Shown here piece after piece: positions 8,435 to 16,694 of a stretch of 44,571 nucleotides of DNA; the first letter of the stretch is position 1; each line of letters begins with the position of its first letter. The stretch is from Streptomyces thermovulgaris (GTDB taxonomy: Bacteria; Actinomycetota; Actinomycetes; Streptomycetales; Streptomycetaceae), in the NCBI RefSeq assembly GCF_002155915.1, contig NZ_MUME01000019.1, forward strand, positions 1 through 44,571, read 5' to 3'. The position numbers were made by a program, and so were the translations under genes. The notes beneath the pieces were generated by a model. The model was not told the origin of the DNA and ran no database searches. It was given only the letters and a program-made list of their open reading frames with translations.

Positions 8435-8507
8435 GGCGTTCAGGACGCCCGTACGGCCCGTACCGGATGCACGGACCGCACGGACACCACTACCCTCGGT
8501 GCCGCTG

Positions 8508-9179
8508 TCAGGCAGCAGCGCCGCCGCGGCCCGCCATCACACGCGGCAGGACCCGGAAGGCGATGCCGCCGGCGATCATCGTCGCGGCACCGACCAGCAG
8601 GAACGTGGTCTGAGCGGCACCGGTCTCGGCGAGCTCCTGACCGTTGCCCTGCGGCGAGGTGTTCGAGACGGAGCCGGTGTCGGTGAGGGCCGAGGAGCCC
8701 TTCTCCTGCGGGACGGCGTTGTTGCCGCCGCCGTTGGGAACGGTGCCGCCCTGGCCGCCCTGACCGCCCTGACCGCCCTTGCCGCCACCCGGCTGGTCCT
8801 GGTCGTCACCCGGCTCCTCGCCCGGCTGGCTCGGGGTGTCGCCCGGCTCGCTCGGGACACCGGTGGGCTCCTCGGTGGGCTCCTCGGTGGGCTCCTGAGT
8901 CGGCTCCTCCGTGGGCTCCTCGGTGGGCTCCTCGCCGGGCTCCTCCGACGGAATCTCGGTGGGCTCCTCGGTGGGCTCCTCCGACGAGTCGCCGTCGCCC
9001 GGCTCCTCGTCGCCGTTGCCCTGCACCTCTGCCGTGAGGGTGAGGCTGCTCTTGCCGGCCTCCGCGCCGGCACCCAGCTCGAAGGCCGAGGCAGCGCCCG
9101 CGGCGGTCAGCGAGGCGCCGGCCGCGATCACGGCGCCGGCGGCAATGCGCGCGACACGAATCCGCGTCTTCTTCGTCAT
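8508..9179 (-). CDS. Secreted cell-wall protein with LAETG sortase signal and Glu-Pro-Thr repeats
   Basis: 223 residues from ATG 9177-9179, with GGGGGTAG before it. It has a signal peptide (basic start, hydrophobic core, cut near SAFA/ASAF at about 31), a short beta-like segment, then a long repeat of EEPT/EEPS units (about 60-115), a GGQ-rich linker, and a C-terminal LAETG (183-187) followed by a hydrophobic helix and RVLPRVMAGR. LAxTG is the motif of class E sortases of high-GC actinobacteria, so the protein is probably covalently linked to peptidoglycan with the acidic Pro-rich stalk spanning the wall. The repeats are DNA-level tandem 12-mers and could vary in number between strains. No enzymatic domain is visible. 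Confidence 0.88.
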   Translation of the reverse strand: MTKKTRIRVARIAAGAVIAAGASLTAAGAASAFELGAGAEAGKSSLTLTAEVQGNGDEEPGDGDSSEEPTEEPTEIPSEEPGEEPTEEPTEEPTQEPTEEPTEEPTGVPSEPGDTPSQPGEEPGDDQDQPGGGKGGQGGQGGQGGTVPNGGGNNAVPQEKGSSALTDTGSVSNTSPQGNGQELAETGAAQTTFLLVGAATMIAGGIAFRVLPRVMAGRGGAAA

Positions 9180-9506
9180 GTGGTTGCTACCCCCAGTAGC
9201 TGTTCATCCATGAGGCCGCGCTCGGGGCGGTGATCAACGGAGGTAGCCGAATGAGAGAGCCCCCCGGTTCACATGCGCCCCGAAGAACGCACGCCGCCGT
9301 TAACCCTTCCACATTTCAAAACGGCGTCAAGGCCGTTGCGCGCTCGATGTCCTGGTACGCGCTCTTTGCCGGAGGGTGTCGCCGCAAGTGTGACGCAAAA
9401 CGCATGGACTTGGGCAGACAAAAGGCAACTACCGCATCCGGGGCGGCAGTTGCCTTGTCGACAAAACGCCTGTTTTCCCTCGCCGTTCCCACGGCGTCTG
9501 CTGCGT
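9180..9506. terminator. Intergenic stretch with the prfB terminator (9422-9456)
   Basis: No gene seen. AAGGCAACT (9422-9430) and AGTTGCCTT (9448-9456) form a stem, extended by CCGC/GCGG inside; it lies 50 bases past the prfB stop and is a likely intrinsic terminator. The remainder presumably holds the promoter of the LAETG gene, but no box stands out. Confidence 0.7.
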
Positions 9507-10583
9507 CTACTGCTTCTGCTGTTCCTGCTGCTTCTTCTGCTGTTCCTGCTGCTTGCGCCAGCGGATGCCGGCCTCGAGGAAGCCGTCGATCTCACCGTTG
9601 AACACGGCCTCGGGATTGCCGACTTCGTACTCGGTGCGCAGGTCCTTGACCATCTGGTACGGGTGCAGGACGTACGAACGCATCTGGTTGCCCCAGGAGT
9701 TGCCGCCGTCGCCCTTGAGCGCGTCCATCTTGGCCTGCTCCTCCTGCCGACGCAGCTCGAGCAGCTTGGCCTGCAGGACGTTCATCGCCGTGGCCTTGTT
9801 CTGGATCTGCGAGCGCTCGTTCTGGCAGGAGACGACGATGCCGGTGGGGATGTGGGTGATCCGCACGGCGGAGTCGGTGGTGTTGACGCCCTGGCCGCCG
9901 GGCCCGGAGGACCGGTAGACGTCGATGCGCAGATCGGACTCGTCGATCTCGACGTGGTCGGACTGCTCCACGACGGGCAGGACCTCGACACCGGCGAAGG
10001 AGGTCTGCCGGCGTCCCTGGTTGTCGAAGGGCGAGATCCGGACGAGCCGGTGGGTGCCCTGCTCGACGGAGAGGGTGCCGTAGGCGTACGGCGCCTGCAC
10101 GACGAAGGTGGTCGACTTGATGCCGGCCTCCTCCGCGTACGAGGTCTCGTAGACCTCGGTCTTGTAGCCGTGCCGCTCGGCCCAGCGCAGGTACATGCGC
10201 TGCAGCCGCTCGGCGAAGTCGGCGGCGTCGACGCCACCCGCCTCGGCGCGGATGTTGACGAGCGCCTCGCGGGCGTCGTACTCACCGCTCAGAAGGGTCC
10301 GGACCTCCATCTCGTCCAGCGCCTTCTTGACCGCCGCGAGCTCCGCCTCGGCCTCGGACAGCCCGGCCGCGCCGGTGCCGTCCGCCGGGTCCGCACCCGC
10401 CTCCGCGTCCGGGGCGGCCTCCGCCTCCGGGCCGGCCGCCGGGTCCGCACCGTGCTCCGCGGCAGCCGCGGTGTCGTCCCGCCCGCCGGTCTCCGTCGCG
10501 GTGCCGGTGTCCCGGGTGCCGGCTCCCGGGCCGGGCTCCGGGGTGTCGGGTCCGGAGCGTGGGGTGCTCTCCGGCTCGCTCAC
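9507..10583 (-). CDS. prfB: Peptide chain release factor 2 lacking domain 1 (N-terminal replacement)
   Basis: 358 residues from GTG 10581-10583. RF2 ends translation at UGA and UAA. From about residue 80 on it is a normal RF2: [20 protein letters not shown], the codon-reading SPF (184-186), the peptidyl-hydrolysis GGQ (229-231) in [10 protein letters not shown], and the domain 2/4 region to FLEAGIRW. The first 80 or so residues are a Pro/Ala/Glu/Gly/Asp-rich tract with no RF2 similarity. Family members have about 115 folded residues here (domain 1, which contacts L11 and RF3). No other frame nearby encodes the missing part. The C-terminus carries an extra Gln-rich repeat (QQEQQK twice). The start codon overlaps the upstream reductase stop (GTGA), suggesting coupled translation. 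ATG 10308-10310 is an alternative, poorly supported start. The catalytic core looks intact, so it may be functional or a second copy. Confidence 0.9.
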   Translation of the reverse strand: MSEPESTPRSGPDTPEPGPGAGTRDTGTATETGGRDDTAAAAEHGADPAAGPEAEAAPDAEAGADPADGTGAAGLSEAEAELAAVKKALDEMEVRTLLSGEYDAREALVNIRAEAGGVDAADFAERLQRMYLRWAERHGYKTEVYETSYAEEAGIKSTTFVVQAPYAYGTLSVEQGTHRLVRISPFDNQGRRQTSFAGVEVLPVVEQSDHVEIDESDLRIDVYRSSGPGGQGVNTTDSAVRITHIPTGIVVSCQNERSQIQNKATAMNVLQAKLLELRRQEEQAKMDALKGDGGNSWGNQMRSYVLHPYQMVKDLRTEYEVGNPEAVFNGEIDGFLEAGIRWRKQQEQQKKQQEQQKQ

Positions 10584-11563
10584 AGCGTGCTCCAGTCGTG
10601 ATCGGGATAGCGGTGCACGGGCGCCGACACGTCGTCGAGCGCCTGGCAGATCTCGTCAGGAAGACTAAGCGCCTCCGCCGACAGTGCCGCCGTGAGCTGC
10701 TGTGCGGTGCGGGCGCCGACGATCGGCGCGGTCACGCCGGGGCGGTCGCGGACCCAGGCGAGGGCGATCTGGAGCGGGGTCACCGCCAGTCCGTCCGCCG
10801 CCGTGGACACCGCGTCCACGATGCGGCTGGCGGTCTCGTCGAGGTACGGCTCGACGAAGGGAGCCAGATGCTCCGAGCCGCCCCGCGAGTCCGGCGGCGT
10901 CCCGTTGCGGTACTTGCCGGTCAGCACACCGCGGCCCAGCGGCGAGGAGGGCAGCAGGCCGATGCCCAGGTCGAGGGCGGCCGGCAGCACCTCGCGCTCG
11001 ATGCCCCGCTGCAGCAGCGAGTACTCCATCTGCGCGCTCGCCAGCCGCGTCCGGGTGTCCGGTGCCGCGAGCTGCCAGGTCGCCGCCTTGGCCAGCTGCC
11101 AGCCGCAGAAGTTCGAGACCCCGGCGTAGCGCACCCGGCCGCTGCGCACGGCCAGGTCCAGCACCTGGAGGGTCTCCTCCAGCGGTGTGTAGGGGTCGTA
11201 GGCGTGGATGTGCCACACGTCGATGTAGTCCGTGCCGAGGCGGGCGAGCGAGGCGTCCAGCGCCGCCAGCAGATGGCCGCGGGAGCAGTCGAAGCGGCGG
11301 TCCGGGTCCGGGACGCTGCCCGCCTTGGTCGAGATGACCAGGTCACGGCGGGGCACCAGGCCGTCCATGAGCCGCCCGAGCAGGTACTCGGCTTCCCCGT
11401 CGCCGTACACGTCGGCCGTGTCGACGAGGGTGCCGCCCGCCTCCCAGAACACCTTCAACATGTCCGCGGCGTCGTGCTCGTCGGTGTCCCGGCCCCAGGT
11501 CAGGGTGCCGAGGCCGATGCGGGACACGCGCAGGCCCGTACGGCCGAGATACCTCTGCTCCAT
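10580..11563 (-). CDS. Aldo/keto reductase
   Basis: 327 residues from ATG 11561-11563, chosen because the family begins [14 protein letters not shown]; an in-frame ATG 11 codons upstream is possible, and neither has a clear ribosome site. NAD(P)H-dependent reductase with a TIM-barrel fold. The catalytic tetrad is visible: Asp and Tyr in [10 protein letters not shown], Lys in ISTKAGS and His in VWHIHAYD. The cofactor region near [10 protein letters not shown] is present. Such enzymes reduce small aldehydes and ketones; the substrate is not predictable. Its stop overlaps the prfB start. Confidence 0.92.
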   Translation of the reverse strand: MEQRYLGRTGLRVSRIGLGTLTWGRDTDEHDAADMLKVFWEAGGTLVDTADVYGDGEAEYLLGRLMDGLVPRRDLVISTKAGSVPDPDRRFDCSRGHLLAALDASLARLGTDYIDVWHIHAYDPYTPLEETLQVLDLAVRSGRVRYAGVSNFCGWQLAKAATWQLAAPDTRTRLASAQMEYSLLQRGIEREVLPAALDLGIGLLPSSPLGRGVLTGKYRNGTPPDSRGGSEHLAPFVEPYLDETASRIVDAVSTAADGLAVTPLQIALAWVRDRPGVTAPIVGARTAQQLTAALSAEALSLPDEICQALDDVSAPVHRYPDHDWSTL

Positions 11564-11683
11564 GGACGCCGAGATTACTGGCCGGAGTTGAGACATGGGT
11601 CGTCCGTGGGTGACCCGCTGTCCCGCCGGCCCGCGCTAGTGTTCCCGGAACAAGGGACGTTACTGATCGGTAAGGGGAACGGC

Positions 11684-12739
11684 ATGCAGCTCGGGATCAA
11701 CCTCGGCTACTGGGGTGCCGGGATGGACACGGACAATCTGGCCGTCGCACGGGAGGCGGACCGGCTCGGCTATGCCGTCTGCTGGGCGGCCGAGGCCTAC
11801 GGCTCCGACGCGGCCACCGTGCTCGCCTGGGTCGCCGCGCAGACCGAGCGCATCGACGTCGGTTCGGCCATTTTCCAGATCCCCGCCCGGCAGCCCGCGA
11901 TGACGGCGATGACGGCCGCCACGCTGGACTCGCTGTCCGGCGGTCGCTTCCGGCTCGGCCTCGGCGTCTCCGGTCCGCAGGTCTCCGAGGGCTGGTACGG
12001 CGTCAAGTTCGACAAGCCGCTGGCCCGCACCCGTGAGTACGTCGAGATCGTCCGCAAGGCGATGTCCCGCGAGCGGCTGACGTACGAGGGCGAGCACTGG
12101 ACGCTGCCGCTGCCCGGCGGCCCGGGCAAGCCGATCAAGCTGACCGTGCACCCGCAGCGCGAGCGCATCCCGCTCTACATCGCCGCCATCGGACCGAAGA
12201 ACCTGGAGCAGACCGGCGAGATCGCCGACGGCGCCCTGCTCGTCTTCCCCTCCGCCGACCACCTGGAGGAGACGGCGGTCAAGCACCTGCGGACGGGCCG
12301 CGCGAAGGCCGGCCTGACCATGGACGGCTTCGACGTCTGCCCGACCCTGCCGCTCGCCGTCGGCGACGACAAGGACGTGGCCCGGCTCGCCGACACCTTC
12401 CGTCCCTACACGGCGCTGTACGTCGGCGGCATGGGCAGCCGCGAGCAGAACTTCTACAACCGGCTCGCCTGCCGCATGGGCTACGAGAAGGCGGCGGCCG
12501 AGATCCAGGACAAGTACCTCTCGGGCGACAAGCGGGGCGCCGAGGCCGCCGTGCCGCAGGAGCTCATCGACCGGACCACGCTGCTCGGCTCCGTCGACCG
12601 GATCGCGGACCGCATGAAGGCGTACGCGGAGGCCGGTGTCACCACGCTGACCCTCGCCCCCGCCGGCCTCACCCTGGAGGAGCGGCTCGCCTCCCTCCGC
12701 GCCGGCGTCGAGGCCCTGGAGCGCGCGGGGCTGGCGTAG
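11684..12739 (+). CDS. LLM-class F420-dependent oxidoreductase
   Basis: 351 residues from ATG 11684-11686, preceded by TAAGGGGAA. Luciferase-like monooxygenase fold: GINLGYWG start, SAIFQIPARQPAMTAMTAATLDSLSGGRFRLGLGVSGPQVSEGWYG core and a C-terminal AGVTTLTLAPAG strand. This subgroup in actinobacteria uses coenzyme F420 for hydride transfer; the substrate is unknown. It is divergent from the aldo/keto reductase. The 120 bp between them contain a TAGTGT -10 box (about 11637) and the palindrome GTTCCCGGAAC just after it, which may be an operator. Confidence 0.9.
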   Translation: MQLGINLGYWGAGMDTDNLAVAREADRLGYAVCWAAEAYGSDAATVLAWVAAQTERIDVGSAIFQIPARQPAMTAMTAATLDSLSGGRFRLGLGVSGPQVSEGWYGVKFDKPLARTREYVEIVRKAMSRERLTYEGEHWTLPLPGGPGKPIKLTVHPQRERIPLYIAAIGPKNLEQTGEIADGALLVFPSADHLEETAVKHLRTGRAKAGLTMDGFDVCPTLPLAVGDDKDVARLADTFRPYTALYVGGMGSREQNFYNRLACRMGYEKAAAEIQDKYLSGDKRGAEAAVPQELIDRTTLLGSVDRIADRMKAYAEAGVTTLTLAPAGLTLEERLASLRAGVEALERAGLA

Positions 12740-13039
12740 GCACGGACGGCACGAAGCGCACACAAAGCCCCGGCACGCCCGCAACGCCCTGCCGGCCGCG
12801 CCCGCCGGGCACGGAGGCCTTCCACGGCCGTGGTGGGGGCTCGGGGGCTCACCCCGCCACGGCCGTCACCGGGAACAACGCGCCCGCGCCCGCCCGGTCA
12901 CGCCGGCACCGGACCGCCCGGCGCCCTCCGGACGCGGGCCCGGGGCCGGGCCACCGTCCGGACGGGCCGGGGCACTGCCCGGAGGGAGCCGACGACCGCG
13001 GGGGCTCCCGTGGCCGTGGGCCGGACCGTGCCCCGGCGG
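12740..13039. other. Intergenic, convergent genes
   Basis: 300 bp of very GC-rich DNA between convergent genes. Contains the palindrome CCACGGCCGTGG near 12820-12831 and related CCACGGCCGT strings. No gene or clear long terminator stem seen. Confidence 0.5.
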
Positions 13040-14047
13040 CTACAGCCAGCCCCGCTGTTTGAGCAGCCGGTACAGCAGCAGCTCCAGCAGCGCCATCAGC
13101 ACGATCACCGCCGGGTACGACCAGGACCAGTGCAGCTCCGGCATGTGCGAGAAGTTCATGCCGTAGATCCCGGCGATCACCGTGGGAATCGCGGCCAGGG
13201 CCGCCCAGGCGGAGATCTTCCGCATGTCGTCGTTCTGCTGGACGGTGATCTGCGCCAGATGCGCCGACAGAATGTCCGAGACCGAACGGTCCAGGCTCTC
13301 CACGGACTCGTTGACCCGGGTCAGATGGTCGCTGACGTCCCGGAAGAAGGGCCGCGCCCTGTCGTCCACGAAGGGCACGGCCGGGGGGAGGACGCCCGAG
13401 CCCGTGCCGGTGCCGGCCAGACGGGACATCGGCAGGGCCAGCGGGCCCGTGGCCCGCCGGAACTCCGTGATCCGGCGTTTGAAGTCGTAGATGCGCGAGG
13501 CCATGGGCCGTGAGCCGCCCCGGTCCGGTGAGAAGACCTCCGTCTCCAGCTCCTCCAGGTCCGTCTGCAGCTCGGTGGCCACCCTCAGATAGTGGTCGAC
13601 GGCGGAGTCGACGATCGCGTACAGCACGGAGGTGGGGCCCCGGCGGAGGAGCTCCGGCTCCTGCTCCAGCCGGCGTCGTACGGCCTCGGGCCCGTCGCTC
13701 TCGCCGTGGCGCACCGTCACCGCGAACGCGTCGCCCAGGAAGACCATGATCTCGCCGGTGGCGAGGGCGTCACGGCGCGGCTCGTGGATCACGGACTTGA
13801 GCACCACGAACAGCGAGTCGTCGTAGACCTCCAGCTTGGGGCGCTGATGGGCCTTCAGGGCGTCCTCGACCGCCAGCGGATGCAGCGAGAGCTCCTCGGC
13901 GACCAGACCGAACTCCTGCTCGTCCGGCTCGTACAGCTCCACCCGGACGAACCCCCCGACGGCCCGCGCCTCGGCCAGCGCACCGGAGAAGTCCCCGGGG
14001 CCCGGGGCGCGGCGGCCGTCGCGGTAGACGGCGCAGTCGACGATCAA
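13040..14047 (-). CDS. corA: CorA-family magnesium/divalent cation channel
   Basis: 335 residues from a TTG start (14045-14047), decided by GGAGGGG five bases upstream; no ATG or GTG fits as well. Large N-terminal cytoplasmic funnel domain, long coiled region (about 200-270), then two transmembrane helices. The selectivity motif YGMNF (295-299) lies in the loop between helices, and a basic LLKQRGWL tail follows. Pentameric channel for Mg2+ or related divalent ions. No riboswitch is seen upstream. Divergent from the histidine phosphatase. Confidence 0.93.
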   Translation of the reverse strand: MIVDCAVYRDGRRAPGPGDFSGALAEARAVGGFVRVELYEPDEQEFGLVAEELSLHPLAVEDALKAHQRPKLEVYDDSLFVVLKSVIHEPRRDALATGEIMVFLGDAFAVTVRHGESDGPEAVRRRLEQEPELLRRGPTSVLYAIVDSAVDHYLRVATELQTDLEELETEVFSPDRGGSRPMASRIYDFKRRITEFRRATGPLALPMSRLAGTGTGSGVLPPAVPFVDDRARPFFRDVSDHLTRVNESVESLDRSVSDILSAHLAQITVQQNDDMRKISAWAALAAIPTVIAGIYGMNFSHMPELHWSWSYPAVIVLMALLELLLYRLLKQRGWL

Positions 14048-14252
14048 CGGGCCCCTCCGGGCGCGCCGAGCGGGAACCGGGCCTGCACATCCGCCTCCAG
14101 TCCTCGGGGAAACCGGGCCGGTCCGGCCTCCCGCACCGCCCGGGAGAAGTTCCCCGTGCCGTCCGGGAGAGGTCCTTCGGACCGTCCGGAAGAGATGTCG
14201 AGGAATGTGTTCCCCTTTCGGCCCGGGCCACCGCCCGGACCGTTTGTGCGCC

Positions 14253-14264
14253 TACCCTGGCCGC
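14253..14264 (+). promoter_or_regulatory. -10 box of a leaderless message
   Basis: TACCCT at 14253-14258, six bases before the ATG of the histidine phosphatase. That spacing puts the transcription start at or next to the start codon. Confidence 0.6.
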
Positions 14265-14951
14265 ATGCCCACGCTGATCCTTGTCAGGCACGGACGTTCC
14301 ACCGCGAACACCGCCGGACTGCTGGCCGGCCGGACTCCCGGGATCGCCCTGGACGAACGCGGTGCCGCACAGGCCGCGGCGCTGCCCGGGCGGCTCGAGG
14401 GGCTGCCGGTCGCCGAGGTCGTCACCAGTCCGCTGCAGCGCTGCCGGGAGACGGTACGGCCGCTGCTCAAGGCCCGGCCGGAGCTGACGGCGCACGTCGA
14501 CGAACGCATCGGGGAGTGCGACTACGGCGACTGGTCCGGCCGCAAGCTCGCCGAGCTCAAGGACGAGCCGATGATGGAGGTGGTGCAGGCGTACCCCTCG
14601 GCGGCGGCGTTCCCCGGCGGCGAGTCCCTGCGTGCGATGCAGGCACGCGCCGTCGAGGCGGTGTGCGAGTGGAACGCGCGCGTGGAGCGCGACCACGGGG
14701 CCGACGCGGTCTATCTGATGTGCTCGCACGGCGACATCATCAAGTCCCTCGTCGCGGACGCGCTCGGCCTGCACCTGGACCTCTTCCAGAGGATCTCGGT
14801 CGAACCGTGTTCCGTCACCGCGATCCGCTACACCCGGATGCGCCCCTTTCTGGTCAGGCTCGGGGACACCGGGGACTTCGCGTCCCTGGTGCCGCGCGAG
14901 GAGCCCGCGGACGGCGACGCACCCGTCGGGGGCGGCGCGGGCGCCCCGTGA
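14265..14951 (+). CDS. Histidine phosphatase (phosphoglycerate mutase-like, MSMEG_4193 type)
   Basis: 228 residues from ATG 14265-14267. The catalytic RHG is at 8-10 (His9 becomes phosphorylated), followed by GLLAGRTPGIALDERG, SPLQRCRET, the acidic GECDYGDWSGRKL loop and the second catalytic His in MCSHGDIIKS (about 155). The family covers phosphatases and mutases of sugar phosphates and related small molecules; substrate unknown. It heads a conserved actinobacterial trio with DUF3090 and a PI-kinase-like protein, just before mshC. The C-terminal 20 residues are disordered. Confidence 0.92.
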   Translation: MPTLILVRHGRSTANTAGLLAGRTPGIALDERGAAQAAALPGRLEGLPVAEVVTSPLQRCRETVRPLLKARPELTAHVDERIGECDYGDWSGRKLAELKDEPMMEVVQAYPSAAAFPGGESLRAMQARAVEAVCEWNARVERDHGADAVYLMCSHGDIIKSLVADALGLHLDLFQRISVEPCSVTAIRYTRMRPFLVRLGDTGDFASLVPREEPADGDAPVGGGAGAP

Positions 14952-14964
14952 TCGTCGGCCGCAG

Positions 14965-14970
14965 TAGGGT
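14965..14970 (+). promoter_or_regulatory. Putative -10 box before the DUF3090 gene
   Basis: TAGGGT just past the phosphatase stop and about 93 bases before the DUF3090 start, so the last two genes of the trio may also be transcribed on their own. Confidence 0.45.
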
Positions 14971-15062
14971 GAAGCGGTCGCCGACGTGCCGACCGGGTCG
15001 ATGCGCCGATCCCGTCGGCTCTCCCGATTCCGCCATCCACACGATTCCCTTGGAGACAGGAC

Positions 15063-15653
15063 GTGTCCCGTCAGGTGTTCCTCTACGACCCCCCGGACCG
15101 CTTCGTGGCCGGGACGGTCGGACTGCCCGGGCGCCGTACGTTCTTCCTCCAGGCCTCCGCCGGCTCACGGGTGACCAGCGTGGCCCTGGAGAAGACCCAG
15201 GTCGCCGCGCTCGCCGAGCGCATGGAAGAACTGCTCGACGAGGTGGTGCGCCGCAGCGGCGGCAGTGCCGCCGTGCCCGCCGTGGCGCCCGCCGAGATCG
15301 CCGACACCGACCCGCTGCAGACCCCCATCGAGGAGGAGTTCCGGGTCGGCACCATGGCACTTGCCTGGGACGGAGAGGACCAGCGTCTGATCGTCGAGGC
15401 GCAGGCGCTCGTCGAGATCGACGTGGAGTCCGAGGAGGATCTCGCCGAGGCCGAGGAACGGCTGCTGCAGGACGAGGAGAACGGCCCCCCGGTGCTGCGG
15501 GTCCGGCTCACCGGCGCGCAGGCGCGGGCGTTCGCCAAGCGTGCCATGGACGTCGTCAACGCCGGACGGCCGCCGTGCCCGCTGTGCAGTCTCCCGCTCG
15601 ACCCGGAGGGACATGTATGTCCGCGCCAGAACGGATACCGCCGCGGAGCGTGA
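15063..15653 (+). CDS. DUF3090 family protein with C-terminal zinc-ribbon-like Cys cluster
   Basis: 196 residues from GTG 15063-15065, preceded by GGAGACAGGAC. Conserved actinobacterial family of unknown function: begins MSRQVFLYDPPDRFVAGTVG, has a helix KTQVAALAERMEELLDEV and an acidic strand-rich middle. The last 25 residues hold CPLC, then HVCP, which may bind a metal. The end overlaps the next gene by 37 bp, indicating coupled translation. It always seems to travel with the kinase-like protein that follows, so a shared complex is likely but not shown. Confidence 0.9.
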   Translation: MSRQVFLYDPPDRFVAGTVGLPGRRTFFLQASAGSRVTSVALEKTQVAALAERMEELLDEVVRRSGGSAAVPAVAPAEIADTDPLQTPIEEEFRVGTMALAWDGEDQRLIVEAQALVEIDVESEEDLAEAEERLLQDEENGPPVLRVRLTGAQARAFAKRAMDVVNAGRPPCPLCSLPLDPEGHVCPRQNGYRRGA

Positions 15654-16447
15654 CGCCCGGGGAGGCGTCCACCGAGCTGCTCGCCCGGGGCGAGCTGACC
15701 GTGCGCGGCCGGATCCGCGAGGCCTCCAACGCGGCGCTGCTGTGCACGGTCGCGTACGACGGCCAGGAGGCGTCCTGCATCTACAAGCCGGTCGCGGGGG
15801 AGCGCCCGCTGTGGGACTTCCCCGACGGCACGCTCGCCGCGCGCGAGGTGGCCGCGTACGAGGTCTCCGAGGCGACCGGCTGGGGTCTGGTGCCGCCCAC
15901 CGTGCTGCGCGACGGCCCGTACGGCGAGGGCATGGTGCAGCTGTGGGTCGAGGCGACCGCCGACGGCGGGCTGCTCGCGCTGCTGGACGCCGAGGAGCCG
16001 GAACCGGGCTGGAAGGCGATCGGCTTCGCCGAGGTCGGCCAGGGCCGTACCGCGCTGCTGGTGCACGCCGACGACGAACGGCTGCGCCGGCTGGCCGTCC
16101 TGGACGCCGTGATCAACAACGCCGACCGCAAGGGCGGCCATCTGCTGCCCACCGCCGACGGGAACCTGTACGGCATCGACCACGGCGTCACCTTCAACGT
16201 CGAGAACAAGCTGCGCACCCTGCTGTGGGGCTGGGCGGGCGAACCGCTTCCGCCGGAGACCCTGGAGGTCCTCGGACTCCTCGAGGAGGCCCTCGCCGAC
16301 GGCGCCCCCCTCGCCACCCGTCTGGCCTCCCTGATCACCCCGGCCGAACTCGAGGCCACACGCGCACGCGTGCGCACCCTTCTCACCACCGGCACCCACC
16401 CGGAGCCCGCCGGGAACTGGCCGGCGATCCCCTGGCCACCGATATAG
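15617..16447 (+). CDS. SCO1664-family protein, distantly related to PI 3/4-kinases
   Basis: 276 residues from ATG 15617-15619, with GGAGGG six bases before it, inside the end of the DUF3090 gene. The family is known only as conserved in actinobacteria and some Chloroflexi with weak resemblance to phosphatidylinositol kinases. Kinase-like elements are visible: a Lys-bearing strand (SCIYKPVAGERPLWDFPDG), a catalytic-loop-like DAVINNADRKGGH (about 163-175) and a metal-binding DHG in LYGIDHGVTF (about 183-192). The Asp-Asn pair and DHG suggest a true phosphotransferase. Its substrate is unknown; the neighbours are a histidine phosphatase and an inositol-glycoside ligase. A very long hairpin follows. 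Confidence 0.88.
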   Translation: MSAPERIPPRSVTPGEASTELLARGELTVRGRIREASNAALLCTVAYDGQEASCIYKPVAGERPLWDFPDGTLAAREVAAYEVSEATGWGLVPPTVLRDGPYGEGMVQLWVEATADGGLLALLDAEEPEPGWKAIGFAEVGQGRTALLVHADDERLRRLAVLDAVINNADRKGGHLLPTADGNLYGIDHGVTFNVENKLRTLLWGWAGEPLPPETLEVLGLLEEALADGAPLATRLASLITPAELEATRARVRTLLTTGTHPEPAGNWPAIPWPPI

Positions 16448-16488
16448 GCCGGCCGGTGCGGCCCGGTCGGTACGGGCCTGCCGGCGCA

Positions 16489-16553
16489 GGCCGGTCATCG
16501 GCGTGGTGCGGCCGTCGCACCGGCCGGGCGCCGCACCACGCCGATGACCGGCC
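16489..16553. terminator. Long perfect inverted repeat, probable terminator
   Basis: 24-bp arms at 16489-16512 and 16530-16553 match perfectly around a 17-nt loop (left arm begins GGCCGGTCATCGGCGTGGTG). It lies 42 bases after the kinase-like gene and 140 before mshC. Confidence 0.8.
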
Positions 16554-16682
16554 GATGCGACGGCGGCGGGCACGGACCGCCGCCCGCCGGAAGCGGGCGG
16601 AGGCACACCCGGCCGAATCGCGCAAGAGCGCTTTTCCGGTCATCCGGCCCGATCCGGTTCGTGTACGGGACCGCGGTCCGGT

Positions 16683-16694
16683 TACGCTCATGAC
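16683..16694 (+). promoter_or_regulatory. -10 box of a leaderless mshC message
   Basis: TACGCT at 16683-16688, six bases before ATG 16695. No ribosome site is present, in keeping with leaderless translation. Confidence 0.55.

Noticed and set aside
9507..10583. Programmed +1 frameshift in prfB
   Set aside because: The N-terminal region where such a site occurs in other bacteria is absent, and the frame is continuous.
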